A stretch of DNA of 33,785 nucleotides from Thermoplasmata archaeon (GTDB lineage: Archaea > Thermoplasmatota > E2 > DHVEG-1), in assembly GCA_020054495.1 (NCBI GenBank), contig JAHWGK010000031.1, positions 1 to 33,785 of the forward strand. Direction: 5' to 3'. This document shows positions 7,493-15,510 of this stretch, piece by piece. Positions within the stretch are counted from its first letter, which is position 1. Every line of letters starts with the position of its first letter. A program made the translations under genes and the position numbers. A model generated the notes under the pieces. The model searched no databases, was not told where the DNA came from, and saw only the letters and a list, made by a program, of their open reading frames with translations.

Positions 7493-8158
7493 TTATTGTA
7501 AAAAACCCAATGCTTCTTCTATACGACCCATCTCAATACCCGTAGTAAGATTACCAATAATAGCCCCATTGGAGTTTGCCACTAGTCCACTACCAATTAT
7601 TGGAGAACCATGATTAACAGTTCCAATCATAACATTTACATCAAAAACCTTTTCCAACACTCTTTTTTCTTCATCTGTAACCTTTGGGTGACAAAGAAGA
7701 CCTTTATTTGTAACAACAGCAGCCATACCAACAGTTTTTAAAGAACCAATTGTACCCTGATATACTGGGACATCAAGTGTTTTTTCTATCACTTTCAGCG
7801 ATTTATCCTTAAAACCAGGATGAACAAGTGCCCCATTATCATTTACTAAAATATTGTTACCTGCAGCATTCAGTTTGTCGTCAATAATGCAAACATCAAG
7901 CCCCTGATCATTGATAATCTTTACAGCGCCACTATCAATAAAATCTGTTACTACTGCTCCCTTTGAGTTAAAAGAAAGTAAAGAACCAATTATAGTTGCG
8001 TCAACAATACTCAATTCCACAAGCTTAACGTCTAAAACTGCTCCAATTTTTTTCGTAATCTTTTTTAAAAGACCCTTTCGAATAAAAGCAACATTATCAT
8101 TAGCCCTACAAAAAACACCTAAGCTAGGATTTTCGTTAAAATCCAAAAGTTGAAGCAT
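7493..8158 (-). CDS. Translation initiation factor aIF6
   Basis: The 221-residue protein is typical in length and shows the five-fold pseudosymmetric repeats of the eIF6 pentein fold (NPSLGVFCRANDN, VVTDFIDSG, NNILVNDNGALVHPGF, MAAVVTNKGLLCHPKVTDEE, GSGLVANSNGAIIG). It binds the 50S subunit near L14/L24e and blocks premature joining with 30S. It sits three bases after L31e, as in many archaea. The LX-prefoldin alpha-ftsY genes that often follow aIF6 in archaea are missing here. Confidence 0.95.
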   Translation of the reverse strand: MLQLLDFNENPSLGVFCRANDNVAFIRKGLLKKITKKIGAVLDVKLVELSIVDATIIGSLLSFNSKGAVVTDFIDSGAVKIINDQGLDVCIIDDKLNAAGNNILVNDNGALVHPGFKDKSLKVIEKTLDVPVYQGTIGSLKTVGMAAVVTNKGLLCHPKVTDEEKRVLEKVFDVNVMIGTVNHGSPIIGSGLVANSNGAIIGNLTTGIEMGRIEEALGFLQ

Positions 8159-8161
8159 AAA

Positions 8162-8776
8162 TTATTCACTTTTCACTTTTTTAGAACTAGATTTTTTTTT
8201 AGTAGATTTAGGTTTAGATGCTGTCTTTTTCGTAGCTTTACCCTCTTTCTCCATTGTCTTTTTAGGTTTTTCTTTTGGTTTAGCTGATTTCTTTGCTTTC
8301 TTTGGTTTCTCTTCTTTGGGTTTCTTTCCTTTTTTTGCTTTAGGAGCCTTCTTCTTCTTAATTTTTACTTCACCATCAGCAGTAGGTGCAACCTCATAAT
8401 CCTCTGCACCAGCTACTTCACCCTCTTCTTCAGGTTCCATTTCTTCTTTCTTAAGAATTGGTTCCTTTTTTTCTCTTTCTTCTTTAAGAAGTTCACGTCG
8501 TGATTTCTTAACCTCGATCTCTGGAACATAGGCTTCAACAACACCATCATCAAACTTGACAGCCTTCACACGAATTTTACTTGGCATGTTATATTTTCCT
8601 CTAGACCAAAGTACATTATTCAAAGATTCATCTATCCATATATTTTCTTTCTCTACTTTCATATGCCTTGTTAAATAATTTTTCACTCGTATTACAGCTG
8701 TTGGTGCTGCTTTTGAGGACTTGTAACCAGTCTTTTTCAAAGGTATAACATATATTCTTTCAATTTCTTCTGCCAT
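8162..8776 (-). CDS. rpl31e: Ribosomal protein L31e with a long Lys-rich tail
   Basis: The first 90 or so residues are a normal L31e (IERIYVIPLKK, AVIRVKNYLTRHMKVEKENIWIDESLN quoted in parts, NVLWSRGKYNMPSKIRVKAVK). The protein then continues for about 110 residues, while archaeal L31e normally stops near 90. The extension has an acidic part (EEMEPEEEGEVAGAEDYE) and then a Lys/Ala/Pro-rich, histone H1-like tail (KKAKKSAKPKEKPKK). The ATG at 8776 was chosen over a TTG at 8785. It lies five bases after L39e and three bases before aIF6, in the usual gene order. Confidence 0.93.
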   Translation of the reverse strand: MAEEIERIYVIPLKKTGYKSSKAAPTAVIRVKNYLTRHMKVEKENIWIDESLNNVLWSRGKYNMPSKIRVKAVKFDDGVVEAYVPEIEVKKSRRELLKEEREKKEPILKKEEMEPEEEGEVAGAEDYEVAPTADGEVKIKKKKAPKAKKGKKPKEEKPKKAKKSAKPKEKPKKTMEKEGKATKKTASKPKSTKKKSSSKKVKSE

Positions 8777-8781
8777 AGTAA

Positions 8782-8940
8782 TCAAGATCTCTTAAGTTTG
8801 TTTCTACGCCAGTTGCGTGTTTTAGGATGACGTGTAAAACGTCTATTAGTCTTAATCATTATCCAAGCAGGGACACGTCTATTACTATTTGTAGCTTTAT
8901 TAAGACGGAGTTTTTTACCAAGTGTTTTATGAGTTGACAT
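8782..8940 (-). CDS. rpl39e: Ribosomal protein L39e
   Basis: A 52-codon frame starting with ATG at 8940 encodes [20 protein letters not shown], then [20 protein letters not shown] and [12 protein letters not shown]. This is the very basic L39e family in full, with the conserved [12 protein letters not shown] and RNWRR segments. L39e lines the peptide exit tunnel of the large subunit. It lies between the PDCD5-like gene (6 bases away) and L31e (5 bases away), the order found in many archaea. Confidence 0.95.
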   Translation of the reverse strand: MSTHKTLGKKLRLNKATNSNRRVPAWIMIKTNRRFTRHPKTRNWRRNKLKRS

Positions 8941-8946
8941 AAGGTT

Positions 8947-9282
8947 TTACCTTCTTTTTATTTTAATGTCTCTTTTCTTAGGAATTGCCTTCGAAAGTAG
9001 CATACGTAACTGCTCATCATTTATTTTATTTTTGAGTTGTCCGCTCTGAACAGCCATTATTAGTTGATTTTCAATGGATTCAACAATTTCAGGTCGTGCA
9101 ATTTTTATTCTGCCAAGTCTTTCTCTCGCATCTATTGTAAGGATAGATCGAAGAATCATCTTTTTTTGTTCTTCAAACTGTTTTTGTTGGGCGTCTTGTC
9201 CTTCTAAATCTTCTTGAAGCGAAGCCTGCTGTTGCAAATCTTGCAATTTTTTTTTTCTTAGCTTTTCAAGTTCTTCATCCAT
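8947..9282 (-). CDS. PDCD5-like DNA-binding protein
   Basis: The 111-residue protein matches the archaeal PDCD5/TFAR19 family: an N-terminal charged coiled coil (MDEELEKLRKKKLQDLQQQA), a central helical core with the diagnostic ILTIDARERLGRIKIARPE and IENQLIMAVQSGQL, and a basic C-terminus (KKRDIKIKRR). Family members bind nucleic acid, but the cellular role is unclear. It sits between S19e and L39e, the normal position in archaea. Confidence 0.93.
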   Translation of the reverse strand: MDEELEKLRKKKLQDLQQQASLQEDLEGQDAQQKQFEEQKKMILRSILTIDARERLGRIKIARPEIVESIENQLIMAVQSGQLKNKINDEQLRMLLSKAIPKKRDIKIKRR

Positions 9283-9311
9283 AAATCCAAATGACCATTA
9301 TTTTATCTAAC

Positions 9312-9764
9312 TTAATATTTTTTCAATTCAGGATAATACGCCTCAACATCTTTCATCACTTCATTTGAAGTGTTATCTAAAAAGGATTTACCTTTAGAAG
9401 TAAGTACACGTCCTTTTCCTTTGATCTTTGTCACATAACCTGCTTTTTCGAGCTGCTGAAGAGCTCTTCGCACAATAGAGCCGCTTCCACTCCTCGCCTT
9501 ATTGGGTTTGGAACCACGATCTCTTTTACCTCCATATTCAGCTCTTAGATGCTCTATACCTATAACATTGTTAATATAAATTTTACGAAGAATTGAGGCG
9601 CACCTTGTATGCCACCAATTTTTTTCCATTGGCGGATTTTCCTTATTAACACCTGTTCTAGAAAAGATATTTGCATCTGGAATAACAATGGAATCGTCAT
9701 TCTGAAGTTTTTTAGCTACTGCATCTATTAAATCCTTTGATGGAACATCATATACAGTTGTCAT
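9312..9764 (-). CDS. rps19e: Ribosomal protein S19e
   Basis: The 150-residue protein has the S19e landmarks TVYDVPSKDLI, NWWHTRCASILRKIY, GIEHLRAEYGG, and a basic RDRGSKPNKARSGSGSIVRR followed by the winged-helix QQLEKAGYV. It belongs to the small ribosomal subunit. A TATA box lies at 9817-9830, so S19e is probably the first gene of the S19e-PDCD5-L39e-L31e-aIF6 operon, which has gaps of 3 to 29 bases. Confidence 0.96.
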   Translation of the reverse strand: MTTVYDVPSKDLIDAVAKKLQNDDSIVIPDANIFSRTGVNKENPPMEKNWWHTRCASILRKIYINNVIGIEHLRAEYGGKRDRGSKPNKARSGSGSIVRRALQQLEKAGYVTKIKGKGRVLTSKGKSFLDNTSNEVMKDVEAYYPELKKY

Positions 9765-9816
9765 TATTACATTACTCCTGATATAAGAACGAAATCGAAT
9801 AACGGTAATAACCGAT

Positions 9817-9830
9817 AAGTTATTTAAGCA
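9817..9830 (-). promoter_or_regulatory. Promoter of the S19e-aIF6 operon
   Basis: The minus strand reads TGCTTAAATAACTT with a TTAAATA core, about 60 bases before the ATG at 9764. A small inverted repeat, CGGT-AATA-ACCG, lies just after it at 9803-9814 and could be a regulator site. Confidence 0.45.
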
Positions 9831-9845
9831 TAGCGGATGACAATC

Positions 9846-10166
9846 TTAAGAGCTTTTAAGTGGAAGTCGGGTATATCTCTTACAATTATAGCAATAAATA
9901 ACAAGCTTTCCTCTATGTATTCTAACCCTGCAGTTTGAATCTGGTAGAAGGTAACAATAGCAGTGTTTGCAAAATCTTTGTTTATATTCTTTTGAGATGG
10001 GAACTAGAGTTCTCATTGATATTTTCCTTGCGATCTCTACGTATCTATCTGCAAGATTAAAGTTACCTGAAAGAGCTCTTTGTTCAGCCATTGAAAAAAG
10101 TTTGTTAATTCTTATGTTTGAAATTGTTTTTTGAATTTTTTTATCTCGTATGTTTCTTTTTGTCAT
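9846..10166 (-). CDS. rnp4: RNase P protein component 4 (Rpp21)
   Basis: The 106-residue protein has N-terminal helices with the family segment IRINKLFSMAEQRALSGNF and a C-terminal zinc ribbon with CKHC and CYNC pairs (RFCKHCYCYLLPDSNCRVR, VIYCYNCKRYTR). Rpp21 is one of the archaeal RNase P proteins that help the catalytic RNA mature tRNA 5' ends. Its neighbour in many archaea is S19e, as here. The gene ends 81 bases before the S19e start, with the S19e promoter in between. Confidence 0.93.
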   Translation of the reverse strand: MTKRNIRDKKIQKTISNIRINKLFSMAEQRALSGNFNLADRYVEIARKISMRTLVPISKEYKQRFCKHCYCYLLPDSNCRVRIHRGKLVIYCYNCKRYTRLPLKSS

Positions 10167-10193
10167 AATAAGACCAGTAGAAAACTAATAAGT

Positions 10194-10200
10194 AAAAAAA
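10194..10200 (-). terminator. U-run terminator after the third Hint pilin gene
   Basis: A run of seven T on the minus strand, preceded by CCTTCC, lies about 35 bases after the stop codon at 10235. There is no clear hairpin, which fits archaeal U-tract termination. Confidence 0.35.
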
Positions 10201-10234
10201 GGAAGGGATATTTTATGTTTTTGTAATTCTATAA

Positions 10235-12565
10235 CTATTTTACAACGGTTACCGTGATAGTTGCATAAGCATATCCTGCTGAATCTACGATGATAATGTT
10301 TTCTCTACATGTTACTACGACATTTGCTGAGTCTAAAGAAACTGATTGATCGGGGACATAGTTTAAGTATATAGCTTCACTGTTCCCTATTGTAACAAAG
10401 AAATCGTATTCATCTGACAAATCAAAAATATCTTTTAAATCTTGATAAGGCAGTTCTGATAGTTCGTATATTTTATCCATACTCAACAGAGCAGTATAAT
10501 CATTTTCAGTAACACTAGTTTGTCTCGAAAAGCTAATTTCTTCTTCATTTCCTACCAATATATAGGTTCGAACAGCATTATGTGCAATAACAATATTGTC
10601 TCCAAAGATTACCAAATATGTGTGATATTTTTCTGTTTCAAAATTATAGGTAGGGACCTTTTTATAGATTTTTTTCAAGGAGTCAATCTTGCCTTTGAGT
10701 AATGCTTCTCCAATTTTTAATTTACCTGCAGATATCCATTGTCCGTTTATGTACAATGGATGATCTGGAGTTATTCCTAGGTCATTGTTGAGAACTAAAT
10801 AATAATTACTTCTCATTTTCTCTGGAGGGTCATGAAAGATTTGAACTACTCGGTCCTTAGTAAAAATGTGGGTTTTTTCATCATATGATTTAACAATGTC
10901 TCCGATTTGAATATCTTCAATATTTTTTTGTGAACCATCTGCCATTTCTATTTTAGTACCCGCAAGAAAACATTGCAGCTCTTTCCCTCCATCTTCAATT
11001 TCACCAGGGACAACAACATTTACAAAAAAGGGCTCAGACCAGTCTTCACTTCTAACACCCTGCCTGTCCTCAGCAATTGCCCTTACCTCATACTCTCCAA
11101 GTGAACTCCAAAGGTGAGATGTCAAATAATCTTCGCCTTCTGGTAATCGATAGCTTGTCCATTCATCGACAATTATGTCACCATCCCAGTCCCAACCAAT
11201 TCTCACCGTTTCACCTTCAGGTGGAAGATCATCCACAGTGGATGTAATGAAATCAGCCAGCTCATCTTCTTCTATTTCCTGAGGGCCATCAGGTTTACTT
11301 GGACTTTCTGGTGGATTATTTTCTGGAGGCTCACCCTCCTCAACCAGAACCTCAAGTATCTCTGACCAATCCCCAAAGGCACTATGATTATCATCCTGAG
11401 GTATAGCCGTTACTCTATAAACACCTCCAGGTTGAGTCTCACTTGATTCACTCCAAACATGAGTTGCAGCCATAGGATTAAAGTTAGAATAAATAGTAAA
11501 TTCATCAACAATTTTGTCGCCATCCCAGTCCCAACCAATTCTTACATTATCACCATCTGGATCTCCAGCTACAACAGAATACTCACATATAGTAACACCG
11601 ATTATGATTTCAGAAGTAGGTCCTGTTGGACCAGCAAATATGATTGGCGCCAAATTTCCTTCGACAGTAATTACTTTAGGATCTGACCATTGGCCGTTCC
11701 AAGCATCATGTTCATCTTTTGCTCTAACTCTGATCTCATAAGTGTCTGCACTATTCCAGATATGACTTGCTTCTACATCATATCCAGATCTATTTGGGCC
11801 AAGCCAATCGCTTATCTCACCATCCCCCCAATCCCACATATAATAAACATCATCGCCCTCTGGATCGGTAGTGCTTGTTTCAAAAGAATATTCTTCCCCG
11901 GTTACATAGTCTATAGGATAAACTTGTTCAGTACAACTTGGAATAGTTGGCGTCTCTGGCGGCTCGTTAGGTGGGGGAATAGTTGCTGTGAAGCTCCATT
12001 TATCTGAAGTAGAATTACCAAAAGGTTTTGAATCATTAACTGTAACATACCACTTGTAATCTCCTGGTGATAATCCCACCCAAGTAAAAGAAGCACGACC
12101 ATGGTTGTTAACACCAAAATCTTCTCCAATAAGTTCTCCAGACTCTGCATAAAAAGAAACATTCAGTTCTTGGTCTTCTTCCTCATCTGCATCATGAACA
12201 GCAACACTTAACTCAATACTGTTGAGTGGACCTAACAGTACATTATCGCCATTCCCAGGGATTGGGTTATCCGCATATGGCGGTGAATTAAGAATAGTGA
12301 TATCAGTTATCGACTCAGTCGGAGGAACGGGCACTGATGTTTCAGGCTCTATTACAAGACCAACTTCAGATTCTGAAGTTAATAATATACTCATTATCTC
12401 TGTAGCCTTTACATTTGCATCAGCATAATACTGTGCAGATGCTTGTTCCACTGGAGGAGCCATCGAAGCAGTCACAACAACGAGAGTTGAAATTAATGCC
12501 ATACTCGCTATTGTAAATTCAAGGGGCGAAACAACCCCATAATTATTTTTGAATGATTTTCTCAT
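10235..12565 (-). CDS. Pilin-like protein with PKD repeats and a Hint domain
   Basis: This 776-residue exported protein begins with a basic end and a pilin-type hydrophobic helix (NNYGVVSPLEFTIASMALIS), then a helix ending in TEIMSILLTSES. A cadherin/FN3-like region (about 75-205) and three PKD-like domains (about 210-520; motifs such as RIGWDWDGD) follow. The Hint domain spans Cys532 (CFLAGTKIEMADGS) to His662-Asn663 (NIVIAHN), then Ala. The last 110 residues (LLSMDKIYELSELPYQDLKD, DEYDFFVTIGN) look like the second half of a haloarchaeal-type pilin (DUF7287-like; family number from memory). A PKD-Hint block thus seems inserted into a pilin. The ATG at 12565, preceded by GAGGGGAAGAGGGA, was preferred to an upstream TTG. 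It has its own promoter at 12634-12662. Confidence 0.85.
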   Translation of the reverse strand: MRKSFKNNYGVVSPLEFTIASMALISTLVVVTASMAPPVEQASAQYYADANVKATEIMSILLTSESEVGLVIEPETSVPVPPTESITDITILNSPPYADNPIPGNGDNVLLGPLNSIELSVAVHDADEEEDQELNVSFYAESGELIGEDFGVNNHGRASFTWVGLSPGDYKWYVTVNDSKPFGNSTSDKWSFTATIPPPNEPPETPTIPSCTEQVYPIDYVTGEEYSFETSTTDPEGDDVYYMWDWGDGEISDWLGPNRSGYDVEASHIWNSADTYEIRVRAKDEHDAWNGQWSDPKVITVEGNLAPIIFAGPTGPTSEIIIGVTICEYSVVAGDPDGDNVRIGWDWDGDKIVDEFTIYSNFNPMAATHVWSESSETQPGGVYRVTAIPQDDNHSAFGDWSEILEVLVEEGEPPENNPPESPSKPDGPQEIEEDELADFITSTVDDLPPEGETVRIGWDWDGDIIVDEWTSYRLPEGEDYLTSHLWSSLGEYEVRAIAEDRQGVRSEDWSEPFFVNVVVPGEIEDGGKELQCFLAGTKIEMADGSQKNIEDIQIGDIVKSYDEKTHIFTKDRVVQIFHDPPEKMRSNYYLVLNNDLGITPDHPLYINGQWISAGKLKIGEALLKGKIDSLKKIYKKVPTYNFETEKYHTYLVIFGDNIVIAHNAVRTYILVGNEEEISFSRQTSVTENDYTALLSMDKIYELSELPYQDLKDIFDLSDEYDFFVTIGNSEAIYLNYVPDQSVSLDSANVVVTCRENIIIVDSAGYAYATITVTVVK

Positions 12566-12633
12566 TTCCCTCTTCCCCTCACTCCTCCAATTTTTATATT
12601 TGAATCTATGTACATTATACTTTCTCACTTTTA

Positions 12634-12662
12634 ATATATAAATATATCGTGTCAAAATGACA
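12634..12662 (-). promoter_or_regulatory. Promoter with shared Hint-pilin upstream element
   Basis: On the minus strand TGTCATTTTGACACGAT is followed directly by a TATA region, ATATTTATATATT, and further on by AAAGTATAATGTACATAG. The same order and near-identical sequence precede the gene starting at 25566, and a weaker version precedes the gene starting near 21568. The element sits where BRE and activator sites lie in archaea. Confidence 0.6.
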
Positions 12663-12666
12663 TTTA

Positions 12667-13167
12667 TTAGTAAATATCGTAACTTATCACCTCAGAAACA
12701 AATTCATTACCATTACCAAACTTTAAAAAGCATATTATTCCATCTGGTTCATCATTAGTATATGTTAGTCCTTTATATTCAGCATCAAAGTAATTACCGC
12801 TCAACGATTCAATAAAAAAAACAAATATATCTCTGGTATCATTAAAATAGGTAAAAATCAGAGTGTCTCCAAAACTTAATTTACCACTGAGCCTATCTTT
12901 AAGTGCCGCTCCAAATTCCTTTCTAACATTATCATAATCAGATTTTATAAAAGATGTTTTATCAATAGAAATATCAACATTTGCTAAGCTTACGGTTATA
13001 GATGCAAGCGTAATAATTGCAACACTCAAAAAAATACCAGCCAGTAATAGTAGTTGGGCATCATCCTTTGCATAATTTCTGCATCTTTTATTTGAAGTGT
13101 GTTTATTTTTGTAAATTTTTTTAGAGAGATTTTTTTTGGAACCTAAAGGTAGAATATTTTTTTTCAT
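12667..13167 (-). CDS. Small pilin-like membrane protein, DUF7261-like
   Basis: A 166-residue protein with a very basic N-terminus of about 40 residues and one hydrophobic helix (DDAQLLLLAGIFLSVAIITL) of the type seen in haloarchaeal pilus-cluster proteins with a DxGQ/DDAQ start. The rest is a small extracellular domain. The ATG at 13167 is preceded by AAGGTGAT. It is the last of a four-gene set with gaps or overlaps of at most 4 bases. It is probably a minor pilin or pilus accessory subunit; the family number is from memory. Confidence 0.65.
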   Translation of the reverse strand: MKKNILPLGSKKNLSKKIYKNKHTSNKRCRNYAKDDAQLLLLAGIFLSVAIITLASITVSLANVDISIDKTSFIKSDYDNVRKEFGAALKDRLSGKLSFGDTLIFTYFNDTRDIFVFFIESLSGNYFDAEYKGLTYTNDEPDGIICFLKFGNGNEFVSEVISYDIY

Positions 13168-13171
13168 AAAA

Positions 13172-13639
13172 TCACCTTAAAGTTAAAAACATGGTCAACA
13201 CTACCTTATAAATATTACCATCAATTACAATGATTCTAGAGGATCTTGCTTCTTTTCCAACTTTAACTAGTGCTTCTTTTAGTATCGTAGTATGATCATT
13301 TATTGAGTTTTCTGGATGTTTACTAAACTCTGATATATCAACTAGAGAAATCTCATACATAGTTCCATATGGAAGACTTCTATTAACATAATCTTTAAAC
13401 TCATCCTTATAGTCAATTGTTGAATACCTAGCCAATAAACTTGGATATTGTTCAAGATTATCTGGCACTCCTTCAAGGCTTGTTAGAATTCCATTACCTA
13501 AAATTTCAAGTTCGTTTTCTTCAGTTTTTGTTATATTAGGTGAAAATTCGAAAGTTCTGACAAAATAAAGTGACATAAGTAACATACCAGCTACAACAAT
13601 GACTTCAAGAACATGTATTTGAGCTGAGTTATTCATCAT
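13172..13639 (-). CDS. Small pilin-like membrane protein, DUF7288-like
   Basis: A 155-residue protein starting MMNNSAQIHVLEVIVVAGML with a single N-terminal hydrophobic helix, then an extracellular domain (ELEILGNGILTSLEGVPDN). It resembles haloarchaeal pilus-cluster proteins that begin with a QxHxLE-type motif. The start overlaps the stop of the preceding gene as ATGATGA, with GGAGGTAA just before it. Translation of the two is therefore coupled. A minor pilin role is inferred from context. Confidence 0.65.
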   Translation of the reverse strand: MMNNSAQIHVLEVIVVAGMLLMSLYFVRTFEFSPNITKTEENELEILGNGILTSLEGVPDNLEQYPSLLARYSTIDYKDEFKDYVNRSLPYGTMYEISLVDISEFSKHPENSINDHTTILKEALVKVGKEARSSRIIVIDGNIYKVVLTMFLTLR

Positions 13640-15510
13640 TTACCTCCTAAAATATTAATAATTCTTTCCCCACGTTGAATAGTCAAATCACCCACAGCCC
13701 AATAGTAATCACTAGCAGCATCGGCATCATCAAAGACAAGTTCAATTTGATAATTCCCATCAATAAAGTTGGGGAATATATCATAAAAAAACATTTTTTT
13801 ATAAGAGTTATCACAACTAGGGGCATCGTGCGAATTACCATTTATTGCAATGGTCATATTTTCAACCATTTTCTGTGGATCGCCTACAGTAAAAACCAAG
13901 CTGTGAACCTCGTTTGTTAAATTCGTAATTGTGAATGTAGCAGCGGCATTTGTTGAGTTGCAAACAAAATCATAGCTATTACTTCCGACATCATGCTCCA
14001 TTGATTTTATATTGCTAGGAATGTTCCATTCATAATCTTGAGAATCAGTTCCACATACATATGTAATAGGGATTGATTCTTCTGGACTAGCAACGCCCTC
14101 TGAAACATTGGCTTCAAATTTGCGTACAAATATCCAATCATAGTACGCAGTAGTATCACTCTCGGTTGTACAAAGACCAAAATGACTATCAACAGCATTA
14201 CTAGTTGAATAGCTTAATGCACCATCAACTGTATAGTTTTCATAAAAATAACGGCAAACAACAATGTCACTTTTATTTATAATATAGACAAGTCTATTCC
14301 ATCCTTGACTAACAGGCAATTCTGAAGAATTTTTAGGTGTACTTGGATAGTCTTCTATTATCGAAAGGTTTTTATTTCCCGTTGTAAAGTTTCCTGATGC
14401 AAAAAGATATGCATGACTATAAGGTACTCCACCATCTTCATCGTTTCTTGCAAACATGCTTGCTTCTCTTTTATCCCCAACTGTTTTTGCTTTAGCTTCG
14501 ATAACACATGGAGATGAGCCGATTTTTATTGTGGAGTTTATAGCAGATCCGTTTTTTATAACTATTTCACCATCATCAATAAAAATATCATCAGGGTCAC
14601 CAGGAATATATGTTTCCCATTCAGCTAGAGATGCTGAAAAGTCGTCGAAGAAATCAAATGTAGCTTCACCATTACCCATAGGTGACGCAGAACGTTTGCT
14701 ATGATACATATAAATTATTTCCGCAGGATATGAAAGAGATGTAATATTCACCCATATTCTCGATGTATGTGTATCTCTAGGATACCATCGTTCTATCCAG
14801 TAATTTAACATAAAACCTGTTTTGTTAATAAATCTTAAATCAGATCCGTTACTATTAGCCGATGAATAATCAAAATTAGTATCATCTAATTGAATTAGAA
14901 CCGAATAATTTTGTAAGGTTTTTCCAACTGGATTTGTTATTATAATAGGAGTTCTATTCGTCCAGTCCTTAAGGCTACCCAGCCATTTATTATTATTTGA
15001 TGAATTTGTTACTCTTGTATACCCTGTGCTCCCTTTTGAAGTATTTGAACCAAAATCAAATTTATGCACATAGTCATAACCATCACAAGAAATATTTATC
15101 GAACCATAGGATGAAGATATTTTACTAGATATATATAGAGACTGTTTCTCTGTGGCGTTATAAATTGTACTTTTTTCATTGATTTTCCCATCATATGATT
15201 TAACATATACTCCACTCTTGTCAATTTGAATATAGTACGAAAAACGATCTACTAGCTTAGCTGGAATCTCGAGTGCTGCCAAATGATCTGCATTTGGGTA
15301 ATCTTCTTTAAAATCACATACATTTGATATTGCACTTGCAACCTGATTTGCAATATTTTCAGCATATATCTCAGCTGCATCTCCTGCTTTCTCATCGATG
15401 AGAGTGTTAGTTGTTACTATAGTGACAACAATTATAACCGTTGTTAAAGAAAGTGTTAACATATAACCTATTAAATGAGAGACCCCTGAATTACTTTTTA
15501 AGAAACTCAT
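13636..15510 (-). CDS. Pilin-like protein carrying DUF2341 and LamG-like domains
   Basis: A 624-residue exported protein. The N-terminus (SNSGVSHLIGYMLTLSLTTV) is a pilin-type helix followed by a pilin-like region to about residue 150 (DUF7266-like). Residues about 160-290 match DUF2341 (LKDWTNRTPIIITNPVG, NYSVLIQLDDTNFDYSSAN, GSDLRF, LNYWIERWYP). Residues about 290-470 look like a LamG/concanavalin-type jelly roll. The last 150 residues form a separate beta-rich domain (MTIAINGNSHDAPSCDN). The cargo suggests binding to carbohydrate or another surface. The ATG at 15510 overlaps the upstream stop as ATGA. Confidence 0.75.
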   Translation of the reverse strand: MSFLKSNSGVSHLIGYMLTLSLTTVIIVVTIVTTNTLIDEKAGDAAEIYAENIANQVASAISNVCDFKEDYPNADHLAALEIPAKLVDRFSYYIQIDKSGVYVKSYDGKINEKSTIYNATEKQSLYISSKISSSYGSINISCDGYDYVHKFDFGSNTSKGSTGYTRVTNSSNNNKWLGSLKDWTNRTPIIITNPVGKTLQNYSVLIQLDDTNFDYSSANSNGSDLRFINKTGFMLNYWIERWYPRDTHTSRIWVNITSLSYPAEIIYMYHSKRSASPMGNGEATFDFFDDFSASLAEWETYIPGDPDDIFIDDGEIVIKNGSAINSTIKIGSSPCVIEAKAKTVGDKREASMFARNDEDGGVPYSHAYLFASGNFTTGNKNLSIIEDYPSTPKNSSELPVSQGWNRLVYIINKSDIVVCRYFYENYTVDGALSYSTSNAVDSHFGLCTTESDTTAYYDWIFVRKFEANVSEGVASPEESIPITYVCGTDSQDYEWNIPSNIKSMEHDVGSNSYDFVCNSTNAAATFTITNLTNEVHSLVFTVGDPQKMVENMTIAINGNSHDAPSCDNSYKKMFFYDIFPNFIDGNYQIELVFDDADAASDYYWAVGDLTIQRGERIINILGGK

